Position numbers and translations under genes: made by a program | Shown: one piece after another, positions 51,589 to 61,568 of the stretch | How the letters are laid out: the number at the start of each line of letters is the position of its first letter | Position numbering within the stretch: the first letter of the stretch is position 1 | The notes under the pieces: generated by a model | Database searches by the model: none | Told to the model about the DNA's origin: nothing | What the model saw: the letters and a program-made list of their open reading frames with translations, nothing else | NCBI GenBank assembly: GCA_019119205.1 | Contig: DWXK01000075.1 | Location: forward strand, 1 to 64,000 | Length of the DNA: 64,000 bases | Source: Candidatus Mediterraneibacter intestinavium | Lineage (GTDB): Bacteria > Bacillota > Clostridia > Lachnospirales > Lachnospiraceae | Reading direction: 5' to 3'

Positions 51589-52374
51589 ATGGCGATCTTA
51601 GAAGTAGAACATCTGAATAAGAGTTTTGAAAATATCGAGGTTCTCAAGGATATCAGTTTCACCCTTGAAAAAGGGCAGGTGCTGTCCATTATCGGTTCGT
51701 CGGGGAGTGGGAAGACAACGCTCCTGCGCTGCCTTAATTTCCTGGAGCGCCCGGGTGGAGGAAAGATACGGGTAAACGGCGAGACCCTGTTTGACGCAGC
51801 AGATCCTGCCACGATGCAGGAGTCTCAGATTCGGAAGAAGCGGCTTCATTTTGGTCTGGTATTCCAGTCATTCAACCTGTTCCCACAGTATACGGCACTG
51901 GAAAATGTGATGCTCGCCAAGGAACTCCTGGCAAAGGCACAGCCGGATTACAAGGCGCGGAAAAAAGAGATCCACGCAGGGATCGAGGCGGAGGCGAAGG
52001 AACTGCTCGTGCAGATGGGGCTGGAAGACAGGATGGGAAATTATCCTCATCAGCTTTCGGGCGGACAGTGCCAGCGTGTGGCGATCGCACGTGCTCTTGC
52101 CCTGAAGCCGGACATCCTCTGTTTCGACGAACCTACATCGGCACTCGATCCCGAGCTGACGGGAGAAGTGCTGAAGGTGATCAAGGGACTTGCGGATCAG
52201 GAGACGACCATGATCATCGTAACGCATGAGATGGCGTTTGCAAGAGACGTGTCCAGCCAGGTGATCTTCATGGATGACGGACGGATCCTGGAACAGGGAA
52301 CGCCGGAGAAGGTCTTTGAACATCCGGAGGAGGAGCGTACGAAGCAGTTCTTGTCCCGGTTTACACAGGGATAA
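51589..52374 (+). CDS. Polar amino-acid ABC transporter ATP-binding protein
   Basis: The 261-residue ATPase powers the importer. Walker A is [19 protein letters not shown]; the Q-loop is [22 protein letters not shown]; the signature is [19 protein letters not shown]; Walker B is [19 protein letters not shown], and the H-loop is [10 protein letters not shown]. The start at 51589 is eight bases after AGGAGG; a GTG at 51580 overlaps that site. No upstream regulator gene is adjacent. Confidence 0.96.
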   Translation: MAILEVEHLNKSFENIEVLKDISFTLEKGQVLSIIGSSGSGKTTLLRCLNFLERPGGGKIRVNGETLFDAADPATMQESQIRKKRLHFGLVFQSFNLFPQYTALENVMLAKELLAKAQPDYKARKKEIHAGIEAEAKELLVQMGLEDRMGNYPHQLSGGQCQRVAIARALALKPDILCFDEPTSALDPELTGEVLKVIKGLADQETTMIIVTHEMAFARDVSSQVIFMDDGRILEQGTPEKVFEHPEEERTKQFLSRFTQG

Positions 52375-52487
52375 GAGGACAAAGGCGCAGCAGAAGATCA
52401 CATAAGGATCTGTGTATAACGGATGCCTTGTTATAAGAAAGACTTATAAATGTGAAGACGATAAAATAATAAGAACGAAGATACCTG

Positions 52488-52520
52488 AGGCAGGGGGAAT
52501 GTTGATTTTCCACCTGCCTT
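52488..52520 (+). terminator. Hairpin between the ABC operon and purF
   Basis: AGGCAGG-GGGAA pairs with TTTCC-A-CCTGCCT in a ~12-bp stem and is followed by TTATATTAT. It may end the ABC transcript or act as an attenuator of purF. No purine riboswitch core is visible in the 218-nt gap. Confidence 0.45.
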
Positions 52521-52592
52521 ATATTATAATCTTAGCTGACAGCGAAGAAACCTTCAATGTATCGGCATCAAAAGAGAAGGAGTTAATTCTAT

Positions 52593-54032
52593 ATGGATCG
52601 ATTTGACAGAGTTACGACCGGGCTCGGAGAAGAGTGCGGAGTTTTCGGAGCCTATGATATGGACGGGCACAATGTTGCCGCTTCTATTTATTACGGGCTT
52701 TTTGCATTGCAGCACAGGGGACAGGAGAGCTGTGGGATCGCAGTGACGGATACTTTCGGAAAGAGGAAGGTCATTTCCAGGAAAGGGCTTGGGCATGTCA
52801 ATGAAGTGTTTGACGAGGAGACAATTTCCGAACTGAGAGGAAACCTGGGAGTAGGTCATGTCCGCTATTCCACCGCAGGAGGGACCCGTGTGGAGAACGC
52901 GCAGCCCCTTGTCATCAACTATGTAAAGGGGACGCTCGCTATCGCGCACAACGGAAATCTTGTCAACGCGCTGGAACTGAGAAAGGAACTGGAATATACC
53001 GGTGCGATCTTCCAGACGACCATCGACTCTGAGGTGATCGCGTACCATATAGCCAGAGAGCGCCTGAATACCCCAAACGCTGAATCGGCAGTGAGAAATG
53101 CCATGAAGAAGATCCGGGGAGCATACGCCCTGGTCGTCAGCAGCCCGAGGAAGATGATCGGCGCGCGGGATCCGCTGGGACTTCGCCCCCTGTGCATCGG
53201 CAGGAGGGACAACACTTACTTCCTGGCTTCCGAGAGCTGTGCCATCGCGGCTGTGGATGGAGAGTTCATCCGCGATGTACTTCCGGGGGAGATCGTTACC
53301 ATCACGAAGGACGGGATCAGCTCGGACATGAGCATGGCGCTGGGAAAAGAGAAGGAGGCAAGATGTATCTTTGAATACATATATTTTGCCAGGACGGACA
53401 GCACTATCGACGGGATCAATGTGTATCATTCGCGCATCACTGCGGGAAAAGCGCTGGCGCAGTCCTATCCGGTGGAGGCAGATCTTGTGGTCGGGGTGCC
53501 GGATTCCGGGCTTGTCGCGGCAAAGGGATATTCGGAAGAGTCTGGGATCCCCTACGGTATGGCGTTCCACAAAAACAGCTACGTGGGAAGGACCTTTATC
53601 AAGCCGAAGCAGAGCGACAGGGAGTCGAGTGTCAAGGTGAAGCTGAACGTGATCCCGGAGGTCGTAAAGGGAAAACGTATCGTCATGGTAGATGACTCCA
53701 TTGTCCGTGGGACGACCTGTGCGAACATCATCCGGATGCTGAAGAAAGCGGGAGCGACAGAGGTCCATGTGAGGATCAGTTCCCCGCCGTTTCTCTACCC
53801 CTGCTATTTCGGCGTGGATGTGCCGTCCAACGAACAGCTCATTGCCCACTCCCACACGACAGAAGAGATCCGTGAACTGATTGGCGCGGATTCTCTGGGA
53901 TACATGGAGATCGGGAAACTCAAAGACATGGTGGGAGACCTGCGTTACTGTGACGCATGCTTTACAGGAAAGTACCCGATGGAAGTCCCGGGAAGGGATA
54001 TCAGTTTTGCATTAGAAGAAGGAGAATATTGA
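52593..54032 (+). CDS. purF: Amidophosphoribosyltransferase
   Basis: PurF makes 5-phosphoribosylamine from PRPP and glutamine, the first step of purine synthesis. The 479-residue protein is the Bacillus type: a short pro-peptide of 14 residues ends before Cys15 in LGEECGVFGAY, which becomes the N-terminal nucleophile. The phosphoribosyl loop is RIVMVDDSIVRGTTC. Four cysteines for a [4Fe-4S] cluster are visible (EARCIFEY, LYPCYFGVD and YCDACFTGKYP), so the enzyme is likely oxygen-labile. AAGGAG precedes the ATG. purB follows after 2 nt. Confidence 0.97.
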   Translation: MDRFDRVTTGLGEECGVFGAYDMDGHNVAASIYYGLFALQHRGQESCGIAVTDTFGKRKVISRKGLGHVNEVFDEETISELRGNLGVGHVRYSTAGGTRVENAQPLVINYVKGTLAIAHNGNLVNALELRKELEYTGAIFQTTIDSEVIAYHIARERLNTPNAESAVRNAMKKIRGAYALVVSSPRKMIGARDPLGLRPLCIGRRDNTYFLASESCAIAAVDGEFIRDVLPGEIVTITKDGISSDMSMALGKEKEARCIFEYIYFARTDSTIDGINVYHSRITAGKALAQSYPVEADLVVGVPDSGLVAAKGYSEESGIPYGMAFHKNSYVGRTFIKPKQSDRESSVKVKLNVIPEVVKGKRIVMVDDSIVRGTTCANIIRMLKKAGATEVHVRISSPPFLYPCYFGVDVPSNEQLIAHSHTTEEIRELIGADSLGYMEIGKLKDMVGDLRYCDACFTGKYPMEVPGRDISFALEEGEY

Positions 54033-54034
54033 TT

Positions 54035-55468
54035 ATGAGTAATGACCGTTATGTAAGCCCGCTCTCAGAGCGGTATGCAAGCAAGGAGATGCAGTATATT
54101 TTTTCGCCGGACAAGAAGTTCCGCACCTGGAGACGCCTGTGGATCGCTCTTGCCGAGACGGAGAAAGAGCTTGGGCTTAATATCACAGACGAGCAGATCG
54201 AAGAGCTCAAAAGCCATGCGGACGACATCAACTACGATGTGGCAAAAGAGAGGGAAAGAGTGGTACGCCACGACGTGATGTCCCATGTCTATGCCTACGG
54301 CGTACAGTGCCCGAAAGCAAAAGGGATCATCCACCTGGGAGCTACATCCTGCTATGTGGGAGATAACACAGATATCATCATCATGGCGGAGGCCCTGAGA
54401 CTGGTCCGTAAGAAACTGGTCAATGTGATCGCAGAACTGGCAAAATTCGCGGAGGCACAGAAAGCGCAGCCGACACTCGCCTTCACCCACTTCCAGCCTG
54501 CGCAGCCCACAACTGTGGGAAAGAGGGCGACACTGTGGATGCAGGAGTTTGAGATGGACCTGGAGGATCTGGAGTATGTACTGGGGAGCCTGAAGCTTCT
54601 CGGATCAAAGGGGACGACAGGGACCCAGGCAAGCTTCCTGGAACTCTTTGACGGGGATCAGGAGAAGATCGACAGGATCGATCCCATGATCGCGGAGAAG
54701 ATGGGATTCAAGGCATGTTACCCGGTTTCCGGACAGACTTATTCCAGAAAAGTAGATACAAGGGTGCTGAACGTCCTCGCAGGGATCGCGGCGAGCGCTC
54801 ACAAGTTCTCAAACGATATCCGTCTGCTCCAGCATTTAAAAGAAGTGGAAGAGCCTTTTGAAAAGACCCAGATCGGTTCTTCTGCAATGGCGTACAAGAG
54901 AAACCCGATGAGGAGCGAGCGTATCGCGTCTCTTTCAAGATATGTGATGATCGATGCGCTGAACCCGGCGGTCACATCCGCTACACAGTGGTTTGAGCGT
55001 ACGCTGGATGATTCGGCTAACAAGCGCCTGAGCGTACCGGAAGGATTTCTCGCGATCGACGGTATCCTGGACCTGTGCCTGAACGTGGTGGACGGACTCG
55101 TGGTCTATCCGAAGGTCATCGAGAAGCATATGATGGCAGAGCTGCCGTTCATGGCGACCGAGAACATCATGATGGATGCAGTGAAGGCAGGCGGAGACAG
55201 GCAGGAACTCCACGAGAGGATCCGCGAGCTCTCCATGGAAGCCGGAAAGAATGTGAAAGAAAAAGGGCAGGACAACAACCTGCTGGAGCTGATCGCGGCA
55301 GATCCGGCGTTCAACCTGACTCTGGAGGATCTTCAGAAGGCTATGGAGCCGGCGAAGTATGTGGGCCGCGCGAAAGAACAGGTGGAGTCCTATCTGGAGA
55401 ATGTGGTCGAGCCGCTGCTTGAGAAGAACAAAGACGTGCTGGGAATGACAGCAGAGATCAACGTATAA
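54035..55468 (+). CDS. purB: Adenylosuccinate lyase
   Basis: PurB acts twice in purine synthesis, splitting fumarate from SAICAR and from adenylosuccinate. The start at 54035 gives MSNDRYVSPLSERYAS with GAAGGAGA upstream; the frame extends into purF without a good start. The 477-residue protein has HLGATSCYVGDNTD, TLAFTHFQPAQPTTVGKR, GTTGTQASF and the fumarase/lyase signature GSSAMAYKRNPMRSE. It forms a two-gene unit with purF and is followed by a terminator. Confidence 0.97.
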   Translation: MSNDRYVSPLSERYASKEMQYIFSPDKKFRTWRRLWIALAETEKELGLNITDEQIEELKSHADDINYDVAKERERVVRHDVMSHVYAYGVQCPKAKGIIHLGATSCYVGDNTDIIIMAEALRLVRKKLVNVIAELAKFAEAQKAQPTLAFTHFQPAQPTTVGKRATLWMQEFEMDLEDLEYVLGSLKLLGSKGTTGTQASFLELFDGDQEKIDRIDPMIAEKMGFKACYPVSGQTYSRKVDTRVLNVLAGIAASAHKFSNDIRLLQHLKEVEEPFEKTQIGSSAMAYKRNPMRSERIASLSRYVMIDALNPAVTSATQWFERTLDDSANKRLSVPEGFLAIDGILDLCLNVVDGLVVYPKVIEKHMMAELPFMATENIMMDAVKAGGDRQELHERIRELSMEAGKNVKEKGQDNNLLELIAADPAFNLTLEDLQKAMEPAKYVGRAKEQVESYLENVVEPLLEKNKDVLGMTAEINV

Positions 55469-55474
55469 AAATGC

Positions 55475-55512
55475 AAAGGAATGTTGCAGAGGATTGCGGC
55501 ATTCCTTTTTCT
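55475..55512 (+). terminator. Terminator of purF-purB
   Basis: AAAGGAATG (55475-55483) pairs with CATTCCTTT (55500-55508), with a small inner TTGC/GCGG-rich region, followed by TTTCT. It lies 6 nt after the purB stop. Confidence 0.8.
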
Positions 55513-55633
55513 CTGGTAATTTATCTTCGTAACCAAATATTTATTCTGTGCTGGTACAGAAAACTTGGGGGAAGTTTGTAGTGGAAAGGAAAGGTGTTCA
55601 GAATTGGAATGGTGTGGAGAAATTTACAGGGAG

Positions 55634-56863
55634 ATGGATGTGGAGGAGTTTATCCGCAGAGGAGTGAGCGTCATGCTTGCCATGCTTCTCCTTCTGGCTA
55701 TGGTCACGGGAGGTGATCCTGCGACGGAGGAAAAGGAACTTCCGTCGATCAGCGTGAGCGATGCCGGGACACTTCCTTCCGGCGTGGGACTGTTTCCGGA
55801 TGTCTTCAGCCTCATTGAAGGGGATGGGAATCTGGCGTTTCCGGATGACGCGAGGAAGATGCCTGTACTGCCTGTGGATGAACCGGGAGCAGGCACGGTA
55901 CTTATGGCTGACAGTGCTGTATCCTCAGACGCGGTTCCCGCAGATATGGAGATGACAGAAGTCCTTCTGGTGGAAGAGATCGTGGCGGAAGGCGCAGAAA
56001 CTGATGGTGCAGGGATCGATATCCCGGCTGTCGTTTTCCCGAAAGAGGAGGTCCCGGACAATGAGATCCCTGCGGCGGATATTCCGGGAACGGATGTGCC
56101 GGTCATGGATATCCCGTCTTCCGGCGGAGACGGGGCAGATGTTCCTTCTTCTGACATCCCGGCAGCGGACATCCCACAGGAAGACATACCTGCCGCGGAC
56201 ATTCCGGAGACAGGCGTTTCAGATCCGGACAGCCCCGGGGCCGGGGATGCGCTGACGGATGACAGTGGGTCCGATATTCCGGACTCGGATATCCCCGGGA
56301 CCGGCGATGCTGTGTCAGATCCTCCGGCTTCAGATATACCTGAAGACAGCGCATCAGCAGGAGATGTTTCTGATGGGACAGCGGAAGCGCCTGCCGAAGA
56401 TCCGGCGAACGGTTTCATCATCGATGAGTCCGGAATGATATGCGGGATCTCAGATGCCGGCCTTGCTGTGACGGATCTGTGCCTGAACCTTCCCGCTGAG
56501 GGATGCACTGGGATCGCCAGAGGAGCATTTGCAGGAGTTGCAGCAGAGATCGTCGAGGTCCATATCCCTTCCGGGATCACATATATCGAAGAAGGTGCTT
56601 TTGCCGGTATGTCCCAGGTGTGCAAGTTTGAGGTTGAAGCCGGGAACAGTGTATACTACACGGAAAACGGAGTCCTCTTTTCCGAGGGCGGTTCCTGCAT
56701 CCTCGCTTTTCCTGCGGGAAGGACAGGGACCTATTCAGTGCCGGCGCAGGTGACACGTTTCGCCTCCGACGCTTTTGAGGGGTCCATGCTTTCAAAGATC
56801 GATACGAGAGCCTGCGCCCTGGAAGATCCCGGGAATCTGCCTGAGAGTATCTCGATACTGTGA
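55634..56863 (+). CDS. Secreted protein with DIP-rich repeats and BspA-type leucine-rich repeats
   Basis: From the ATG at 55634 the protein has 409 residues: a short N-terminus with Arg-Arg, a hydrophobic signal helix (MLAMLLLLAMVTGG), then about 270 residues of low-complexity sequence. Its core repeats D-I-P units (ADIPGTD, SSDIPAADIP, QEDIPAADIP, DSDIPGTGD). The C-terminal ~120 residues have LRR_5/BspA-type repeats (IARGAFAGVAAEIVEVHIPSGITYIEEGAFAGM, AFEGSML). The start is uncertain: AGAGGAG precedes the ATG at 55673, which would remove the basic n-region, and in-frame codons extend upstream to 55565. No LPXTG or membrane anchor is seen, so release or another attachment is likely. Confidence 0.6.
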   Translation: MDVEEFIRRGVSVMLAMLLLLAMVTGGDPATEEKELPSISVSDAGTLPSGVGLFPDVFSLIEGDGNLAFPDDARKMPVLPVDEPGAGTVLMADSAVSSDAVPADMEMTEVLLVEEIVAEGAETDGAGIDIPAVVFPKEEVPDNEIPAADIPGTDVPVMDIPSSGGDGADVPSSDIPAADIPQEDIPAADIPETGVSDPDSPGAGDALTDDSGSDIPDSDIPGTGDAVSDPPASDIPEDSASAGDVSDGTAEAPAEDPANGFIIDESGMICGISDAGLAVTDLCLNLPAEGCTGIARGAFAGVAAEIVEVHIPSGITYIEEGAFAGMSQVCKFEVEAGNSVYYTENGVLFSEGGSCILAFPAGRTGTYSVPAQVTRFASDAFEGSMLSKIDTRACALEDPGNLPESISIL

Positions 56864-57031
56864 CAGGGCAGTCCCCGGCCGGTCCTGCCGGTGTGAGCGT
56901 TCGCTGTGATACAGTCGATTTTGTGCTGTTATGATGCGGTCGATTTTGTTTGTTGAAGATTCTGCGGAGTTGTTCTATAATAAGACAAAGGCAGGTCTGT
57001 GAATGGTCTTATGGCGGAAGGAGGAGGGCGT

Positions 57032-57784
57032 ATGAGAGAAAAAAACATACTGCAGATACTCCGGGAGAGCAGGTATACGGTTGTGCTCAGCGGGATCGAG
57101 ATGATGAGCCAGAGTGGTTATCCGCTGCTCCGGGATGGAGAGGAGTCCTACGATATAGAGAGCAGATATGGTTACTCCTTTGAGGAGATATTCAGCAGCA
57201 GCTTCTACTCGGCGCGGAAGGAACTGTTCTTCCGGTTTTACAAAGATGTCATCTTAAAAGCTGCTGAGATCCCGCCGGGACAGGGATTCATCAGTTTGAA
57301 GAAACTGCAGGACCACGGGCTGGTCAACTCTATCATCACCAGGCGGATCGCCGGACTGGAGGAGCGCGCCGGCTGTACTGATGTGATCAACCTGAAGGGG
57401 ACGGTGTTCGAGAACCGGTGTCCGTCCTGTGGAAGAAGTTATCCAATGGAGTATATGAGGGATGCCAAGGGTGTGCCGCTCTGTGAAAAATGTCTTGTCG
57501 CGATCCGTCCGGGCGTGTGCCTGTTCGGAGAGATGATCGATAACGGGCTTATGACCCGCGCTGCCGGCGAGGTGGAGAAGGCGGATGTGCTGATCGTCCT
57601 GGGGACGAACCTGAATTCTCCGCTGTGCGGCCAGATGATCCAGTATTATACCGGAAGCAGTCTGATCCTGGTGTCAGAGAGAGAACATTATTCTGACCAG
57701 AGGGCGGACATCATCATCCATGGGCGAAGCGACGAATTCGTGAACAAACTTGCCGAAGAATTAGAAAAGGAAGAGAAAGGCTGA
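57032..57784 (+). CDS. Sirtuin-fold protein lacking NAD-binding and catalytic residues
   Basis: The start at 57032 follows AAGGAGG and gives 250 residues. The whole chain aligns by eye with Sir2 deacylases: a Rossmann start [74 protein letters not shown] and [15 protein letters not shown]. The catalytic positions are changed: GAG becomes G21-I22-E23, DFR becomes LLR, QNxD becomes R104-R-I-A107, and the catalytic His of HG becomes Lys122. The four zinc Cys (130, 133, 151, 154) are kept. It is therefore likely a binding protein, not a deacylase. It precedes gltX by 4 nt. Confidence 0.82.
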   Translation: MREKNILQILRESRYTVVLSGIEMMSQSGYPLLRDGEESYDIESRYGYSFEEIFSSSFYSARKELFFRFYKDVILKAAEIPPGQGFISLKKLQDHGLVNSIITRRIAGLEERAGCTDVINLKGTVFENRCPSCGRSYPMEYMRDAKGVPLCEKCLVAIRPGVCLFGEMIDNGLMTRAAGEVEKADVLIVLGTNLNSPLCGQMIQYYTGSSLILVSEREHYSDQRADIIIHGRSDEFVNKLAEELEKEEKG

Positions 57785-57788
57785 AAAT

Positions 57789-59246
57789 ATGGACAGGAAA
57801 ATAAGAACAAGATTTGCACCCAGCCCGACAGGCAGGATGCATGTGGGAAATCTGCGCACCGCGCTGTATGCTTATCTGATCGCGAAGCATGAGGGAGGAG
57901 ATTTTATCCTCCGTGTGGAAGACACGGATCAGGAGCGCTACGTAGAAGGAGCCCTTGATATCATATACAGGACACTGGAAAAGACCGGACTCATACATGA
58001 CGAGGGCCCGGATAAGGACGGCGGATACGGACCTTATGTCCAGAGCGAGAGGAATGCTTCCGGGCTGTACCTGAAGTATGCAAAGCAGCTTGTGGAGCAG
58101 GGAGATGCTTATTACTGTTTCTGTGACAAGGAGAGGCTGGAGTCCCTGAAGACATCCGTATCGGATGACGGGACGGATATCGTGGTATATGACAAGCACT
58201 GTCTGGGGCTGAGCAAAGAAGAGGTGGAGGCGAACCTTGCTGCGAGGAAACCCTGGGTCATCCGCCTGAATGTGCCTAACGAGGGAGAGACGACCTTCCA
58301 CGACGAGATCTATGGTGATATCACGGTCCCTAACAATGAACTGGATGATATGATCCTGATCAAATCGGATGGATTCCCCACATACAACTTTGCCAATGTA
58401 GTGGACGACCATCTGATGGGGATCACTCATGTGGTGAGGGGAAATGAGTATCTTTCTTCTGCGCCGAAATATAACCGTCTCTACGAGGCGTTTGGCTGGG
58501 ATATCCCGGTGTATGTACACTGTCCGCTGATCACGGATGAAAACCACAAGAAACTGAGCAAGCGCTGCGGACACTCTTCATACGAGGATCTGATCGAGCA
58601 GGGCTTCGTATCTGAGGCTGTGGTCAATTTTGTGGCGCTGCTGGGATGGTGCCCTTCAGATAACAGGGAGATCTTCTCACTGGAAGAACTGGTGGAGGCG
58701 TTTGATTACCGCCATATGAGCAAATCTCCGGCCGTGTTTGATACGACGAAGCTGAAATGGATGAACGGAGAGTACCTCAAGGCGATGGATCCTGACAAGT
58801 TCTACGAACTTGCGGAGCCGTACATCAGGAAAGCGGTGACAAAAGACTACGACCTGAAGAAGATCGCGGCGCTGGTGAAGACCAGGATCGAGATCTTCCC
58901 GGATATCCTGGATCAGATCGATTTCGTTGAGGAACTTCCGGATTATGACACAGCGCTGTATAATCACAAGAAGATGAAGACCGATCCGGAAAAGTCCCTG
59001 GAACTTTTGAGAGAAGTACTTCCTGTTCTGGAAGCTCAGGAGGACTACAGCAATGACGCCCTCTTTGAGACACTCAAAGGCTTTGCGGGAGAGAAGGGTT
59101 ACAAGATCGGCTATGTGATGTGGCCGATCCGTACGGCTGTCTCCGGAAAGCAGAGTACTCCGGGCGGAGCGACAGAACTTATGGAAGTGTTTGGAAAAGA
59201 AGAATCCTTAAAAAGGATCCGGCTTGGGATCGAGAAACTCAGCTAG
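57789..59246 (+). CDS. gltX: Glutamate--tRNA ligase
   Basis: GltX charges tRNA-Glu, and in many clostridia also tRNA-Gln before amidation. The 485-residue class I enzyme starts [30 protein letters not shown], with the HIGH-type motif HVGN, and has the KMSKS-type motif [11 protein letters not shown]. The C-terminal anticodon-binding part includes FALL-type [13 protein letters not shown]. No damage is seen. It starts 4 nt after the sirtuin-like gene and ends 11 nt before the helicase gene, so the three may be cotranscribed. Confidence 0.96.
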   Translation: MDRKIRTRFAPSPTGRMHVGNLRTALYAYLIAKHEGGDFILRVEDTDQERYVEGALDIIYRTLEKTGLIHDEGPDKDGGYGPYVQSERNASGLYLKYAKQLVEQGDAYYCFCDKERLESLKTSVSDDGTDIVVYDKHCLGLSKEEVEANLAARKPWVIRLNVPNEGETTFHDEIYGDITVPNNELDDMILIKSDGFPTYNFANVVDDHLMGITHVVRGNEYLSSAPKYNRLYEAFGWDIPVYVHCPLITDENHKKLSKRCGHSSYEDLIEQGFVSEAVVNFVALLGWCPSDNREIFSLEELVEAFDYRHMSKSPAVFDTTKLKWMNGEYLKAMDPDKFYELAEPYIRKAVTKDYDLKKIAALVKTRIEIFPDILDQIDFVEELPDYDTALYNHKKMKTDPEKSLELLREVLPVLEAQEDYSNDALFETLKGFAGEKGYKIGYVMWPIRTAVSGKQSTPGGATELMEVFGKEESLKRIRLGIEKLS

Positions 59247-59257
59247 AAAGGAACGAC

Positions 59258-61087
59258 ATGGGATTTAACCAGGCTCAGAAAGACGCGGTCACACACGGGA
59301 CCGGACCCTGCCTCGTGCTGGCGGGTCCGGGGTCCGGAAAGACCCTGACGATCGTGAACAGAATTAAATATCTGATCGAAGAATACAAAGTAAGGCCAGA
59401 AGAGATTCTGGTCGTTACTTTTACCAGATTTGCGGCGGCAGAGATGAAGGAAAGGCTGTGCGCCCTCATGGGAAAGGCGCAGGTGCCTGTTACCATGGGG
59501 ACATTCCACGGGATCTATTACGGGATCCTGAAGTGGGCATACCGGTTTGGCAGTCAGAATATCCTCTCAGAAACAGAGAAATATCAGATCCTGAGGGGCG
59601 TGATCGCCCAGCAGAAGATGGAAGTGTTTGATGAGGAGGACTTTATCCGGGATATCGCGGCAGAGATCGGGCGCATCAAGAACAACCGGATCGATACGGA
59701 TGGATTTGTCTCGGAGAAGTGCAGCGCGGATGCGTTCCGGGAAATATACAGAGAGTATGAGACACAGCGGAAGAAACTGAGAAAGATCGATTTTGATGAT
59801 ATGCTGGTACTCTGCTATGAGCTGTTCAGCAGCCGGCCGGATGTGCTGGCGCAGTGGCAGAAGAAATTCCGGTATATCCTGATCGATGAGTTCCAGGACA
59901 TCAACCGGATCCAGTATGATGTGATCTGTATGCTCGCCCGTCCGGAGAACAATCTCTTTGTCGTGGGGGACGACGATCAGGCGATCTACGGGTTCCGCGG
60001 CGCAGATCCCTCCCTGATGTTCCGGTTCCGGGAAGATTTTCCGGAATCAAAGCAGTTTCTTCTGGGTATCAATTACCGTTCTACTTCAAATATTGTAAGA
60101 AATTCCCTGAAAGTGATCGAAAATAATGTGCACCGGTATGAAAAGGATCTGACTGCGGTGAAAGAGAAAGGTGCTTCGCTACATGTCCAGGAGGTGAAAG
60201 ATCCCAACGAAGAGGCGGAGTATGTCGTCGGGGAGATCGAGAAACGCTGTGATGAAGGAGTACGTGCGGAGGATATCGCCGTGCTTTTCCGGACCCATAC
60301 GGACGCCCGTCCTGTGGCGGAGATGCTGATGGAGCGGAGGATCCCGTTCCAGATGAGGGAACATCTTCCGAACATATACGATCATTTTATCGCGAAAGAC
60401 ATACAGGCATATTTCCGGCTTGCCCTGGGGGAAAGGAAAAGGCAGGACTTCCTTCAGGTCATGAACAGGCCTAAAAGATATATCGGGAGGGACAGCATAT
60501 CAGGCGCCTCACCGTCGTTTGAGGATATCAGGAAATTTTATGCTGACAGGGAATGGATGATGGACCGGGTAGACCAGTTTGAGTGGGATGTTAAGATGCT
60601 CGTGAAGATGGCGCCCTACGCAGCGATCCAGTACATCCGGAAGCGGATCGGGTATGATGACTTCCTGAAAGACTATGCGCTGACACATAAGACAGACAAG
60701 TCGGATCTGTTTGAGGTCCTGGCGGAACTCTCCGAGGCGGCAAAGCCGTTCTCCACTATCGAAGAGTGGTTCGGACATGTGGAGGAATACACAGAGATGC
60801 TGAGGATGAAAGAAAAGCAGAAAAACCTGGAACAGGAAGGCGTCAGGCTGATGACGATCCATGCAGCGAAAGGGCTGGAATTCGACTCCGTTTTTCTCAT
60901 AGAGGCGAATGAAGGGAGCATCCCTTATAAAAAAGCAAAGACGGAGGAAGAGACAGAGGAGGAACGCCGCCTGTTTTATGTGGCGATGACAAGGGCGAAA
61001 GAACTGCTGAAGATATGCTATGCAAAGACAAAAAACGGAAAGGAGGCATCTCCTTCCCGCTTTGTTGAAGAACTGCTTGAGGATTAG
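59258..61087 (+). CDS. UvrD/PcrA-family DNA helicase (short form)
   Basis: UvrD-type enzymes are 3'-to-5' SF1A helicases in repair and replication. The start at 59258 follows AAAGGA and gives 609 residues, shorter than typical PcrA (about 720). Motif Q/I: MGFNQAQKDAV and AGPGSGKTLTI. Motif II: LIDEFQDINRIQYD. Motif III: VGDDDQAIYGFRGADPS. Motif IV: INYRSTSNIV. Motifs V/VI: IHAAKGLEFDSVFLI and EEERRLFYVAMTRAKELL. The usual C-terminal RNA-polymerase-binding Tudor extension is missing, which suggests a role other than PcrA. Its stop overlaps that of the convergent DUF1292 gene by 4 nt. Confidence 0.93.
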   Translation: MGFNQAQKDAVTHGTGPCLVLAGPGSGKTLTIVNRIKYLIEEYKVRPEEILVVTFTRFAAAEMKERLCALMGKAQVPVTMGTFHGIYYGILKWAYRFGSQNILSETEKYQILRGVIAQQKMEVFDEEDFIRDIAAEIGRIKNNRIDTDGFVSEKCSADAFREIYREYETQRKKLRKIDFDDMLVLCYELFSSRPDVLAQWQKKFRYILIDEFQDINRIQYDVICMLARPENNLFVVGDDDQAIYGFRGADPSLMFRFREDFPESKQFLLGINYRSTSNIVRNSLKVIENNVHRYEKDLTAVKEKGASLHVQEVKDPNEEAEYVVGEIEKRCDEGVRAEDIAVLFRTHTDARPVAEMLMERRIPFQMREHLPNIYDHFIAKDIQAYFRLALGERKRQDFLQVMNRPKRYIGRDSISGASPSFEDIRKFYADREWMMDRVDQFEWDVKMLVKMAPYAAIQYIRKRIGYDDFLKDYALTHKTDKSDLFEVLAELSEAAKPFSTIEEWFGHVEEYTEMLRMKEKQKNLEQEGVRLMTIHAAKGLEFDSVFLIEANEGSIPYKKAKTEEETEEERRLFYVAMTRAKELLKICYAKTKNGKEASPSRFVEELLED

Positions 61088-61389
61088 TCAAGCTCGTCCA
61101 GGTCGACGTCGGCAAATTCCTGTTCCTGTGCCCAGTCATTGAACGCTTCGGATGCAAGGGAGAATTCGCTGTCTTCCGTGATGTTCTCCAGATCCGGTTC
61201 TGCGTCACCGTGCTCTATGAGGCGGTACAGATAGACCTGGCCGGCCTCACTGTCCGGGCCTTCCAGGGGAAAAAGAGCGATATATTTTCTCCCCCCGGCT
61301 TCCAGAGTGGTGATGACTTCGCACTCCAGTTCTTTATCGTCGTCCAGTGTCAATGTTACGGTCATCGATCCGTTTTCATCCATATACAT
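61084..61389 (-). CDS. DUF1292 family protein
   Basis: The 101-residue acidic protein shows the DUF1292 (YrzB-like) pattern: VTLTLDDDKELECEVITTLEAGGRKYIALFPL, then YLYRL and a charged tail ending DVDLDELD. The function of the family is unknown; it is widespread in Firmicutes. It is on the minus strand and shares 4 nt of stop-codon DNA with the helicase gene, so neither transcript has room for an intergenic terminator at this point. Confidence 0.9.
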   Translation of the reverse strand: MYMDENGSMTVTLTLDDDKELECEVITTLEAGGRKYIALFPLEGPDSEAGQVYLYRLIEHGDAEPDLENITEDSEFSLASEAFNDWAQEQEFADVDLDELD

Positions 61390-61493
61390 AATGGGGATCC
61401 TCCTTGGAATATAGTATTAAGTCCGGATGGATTTCATTACAGATGTTATCAAAAAGAACAGGAAAAAGCAAGAAAGACTTCATGATCCTCTTA

Positions 61494-61521
61494 TTGACTT
61501 TCCCCTGAAACCAGGTAGAAT
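61494..61521 (+). promoter_or_regulatory. Sigma-A promoter of the sugar-type binding protein gene
   Basis: TTGACT (61494-61499), a 16-nt spacer and TAGAAT (61516-61521) lie 47 nt before the start codon. Confidence 0.7.
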
Positions 61522-61568
61522 GAAAGTAAGAGTGTTCACAGGATAGTGCAGCAGAAGGAGTATGGCAG

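Noticed and set aside
52375..52592. Possible purine riboswitch in front of purF
   Set aside because: No match to the conserved three-way-junction core; only a terminator-like hairpin is present.
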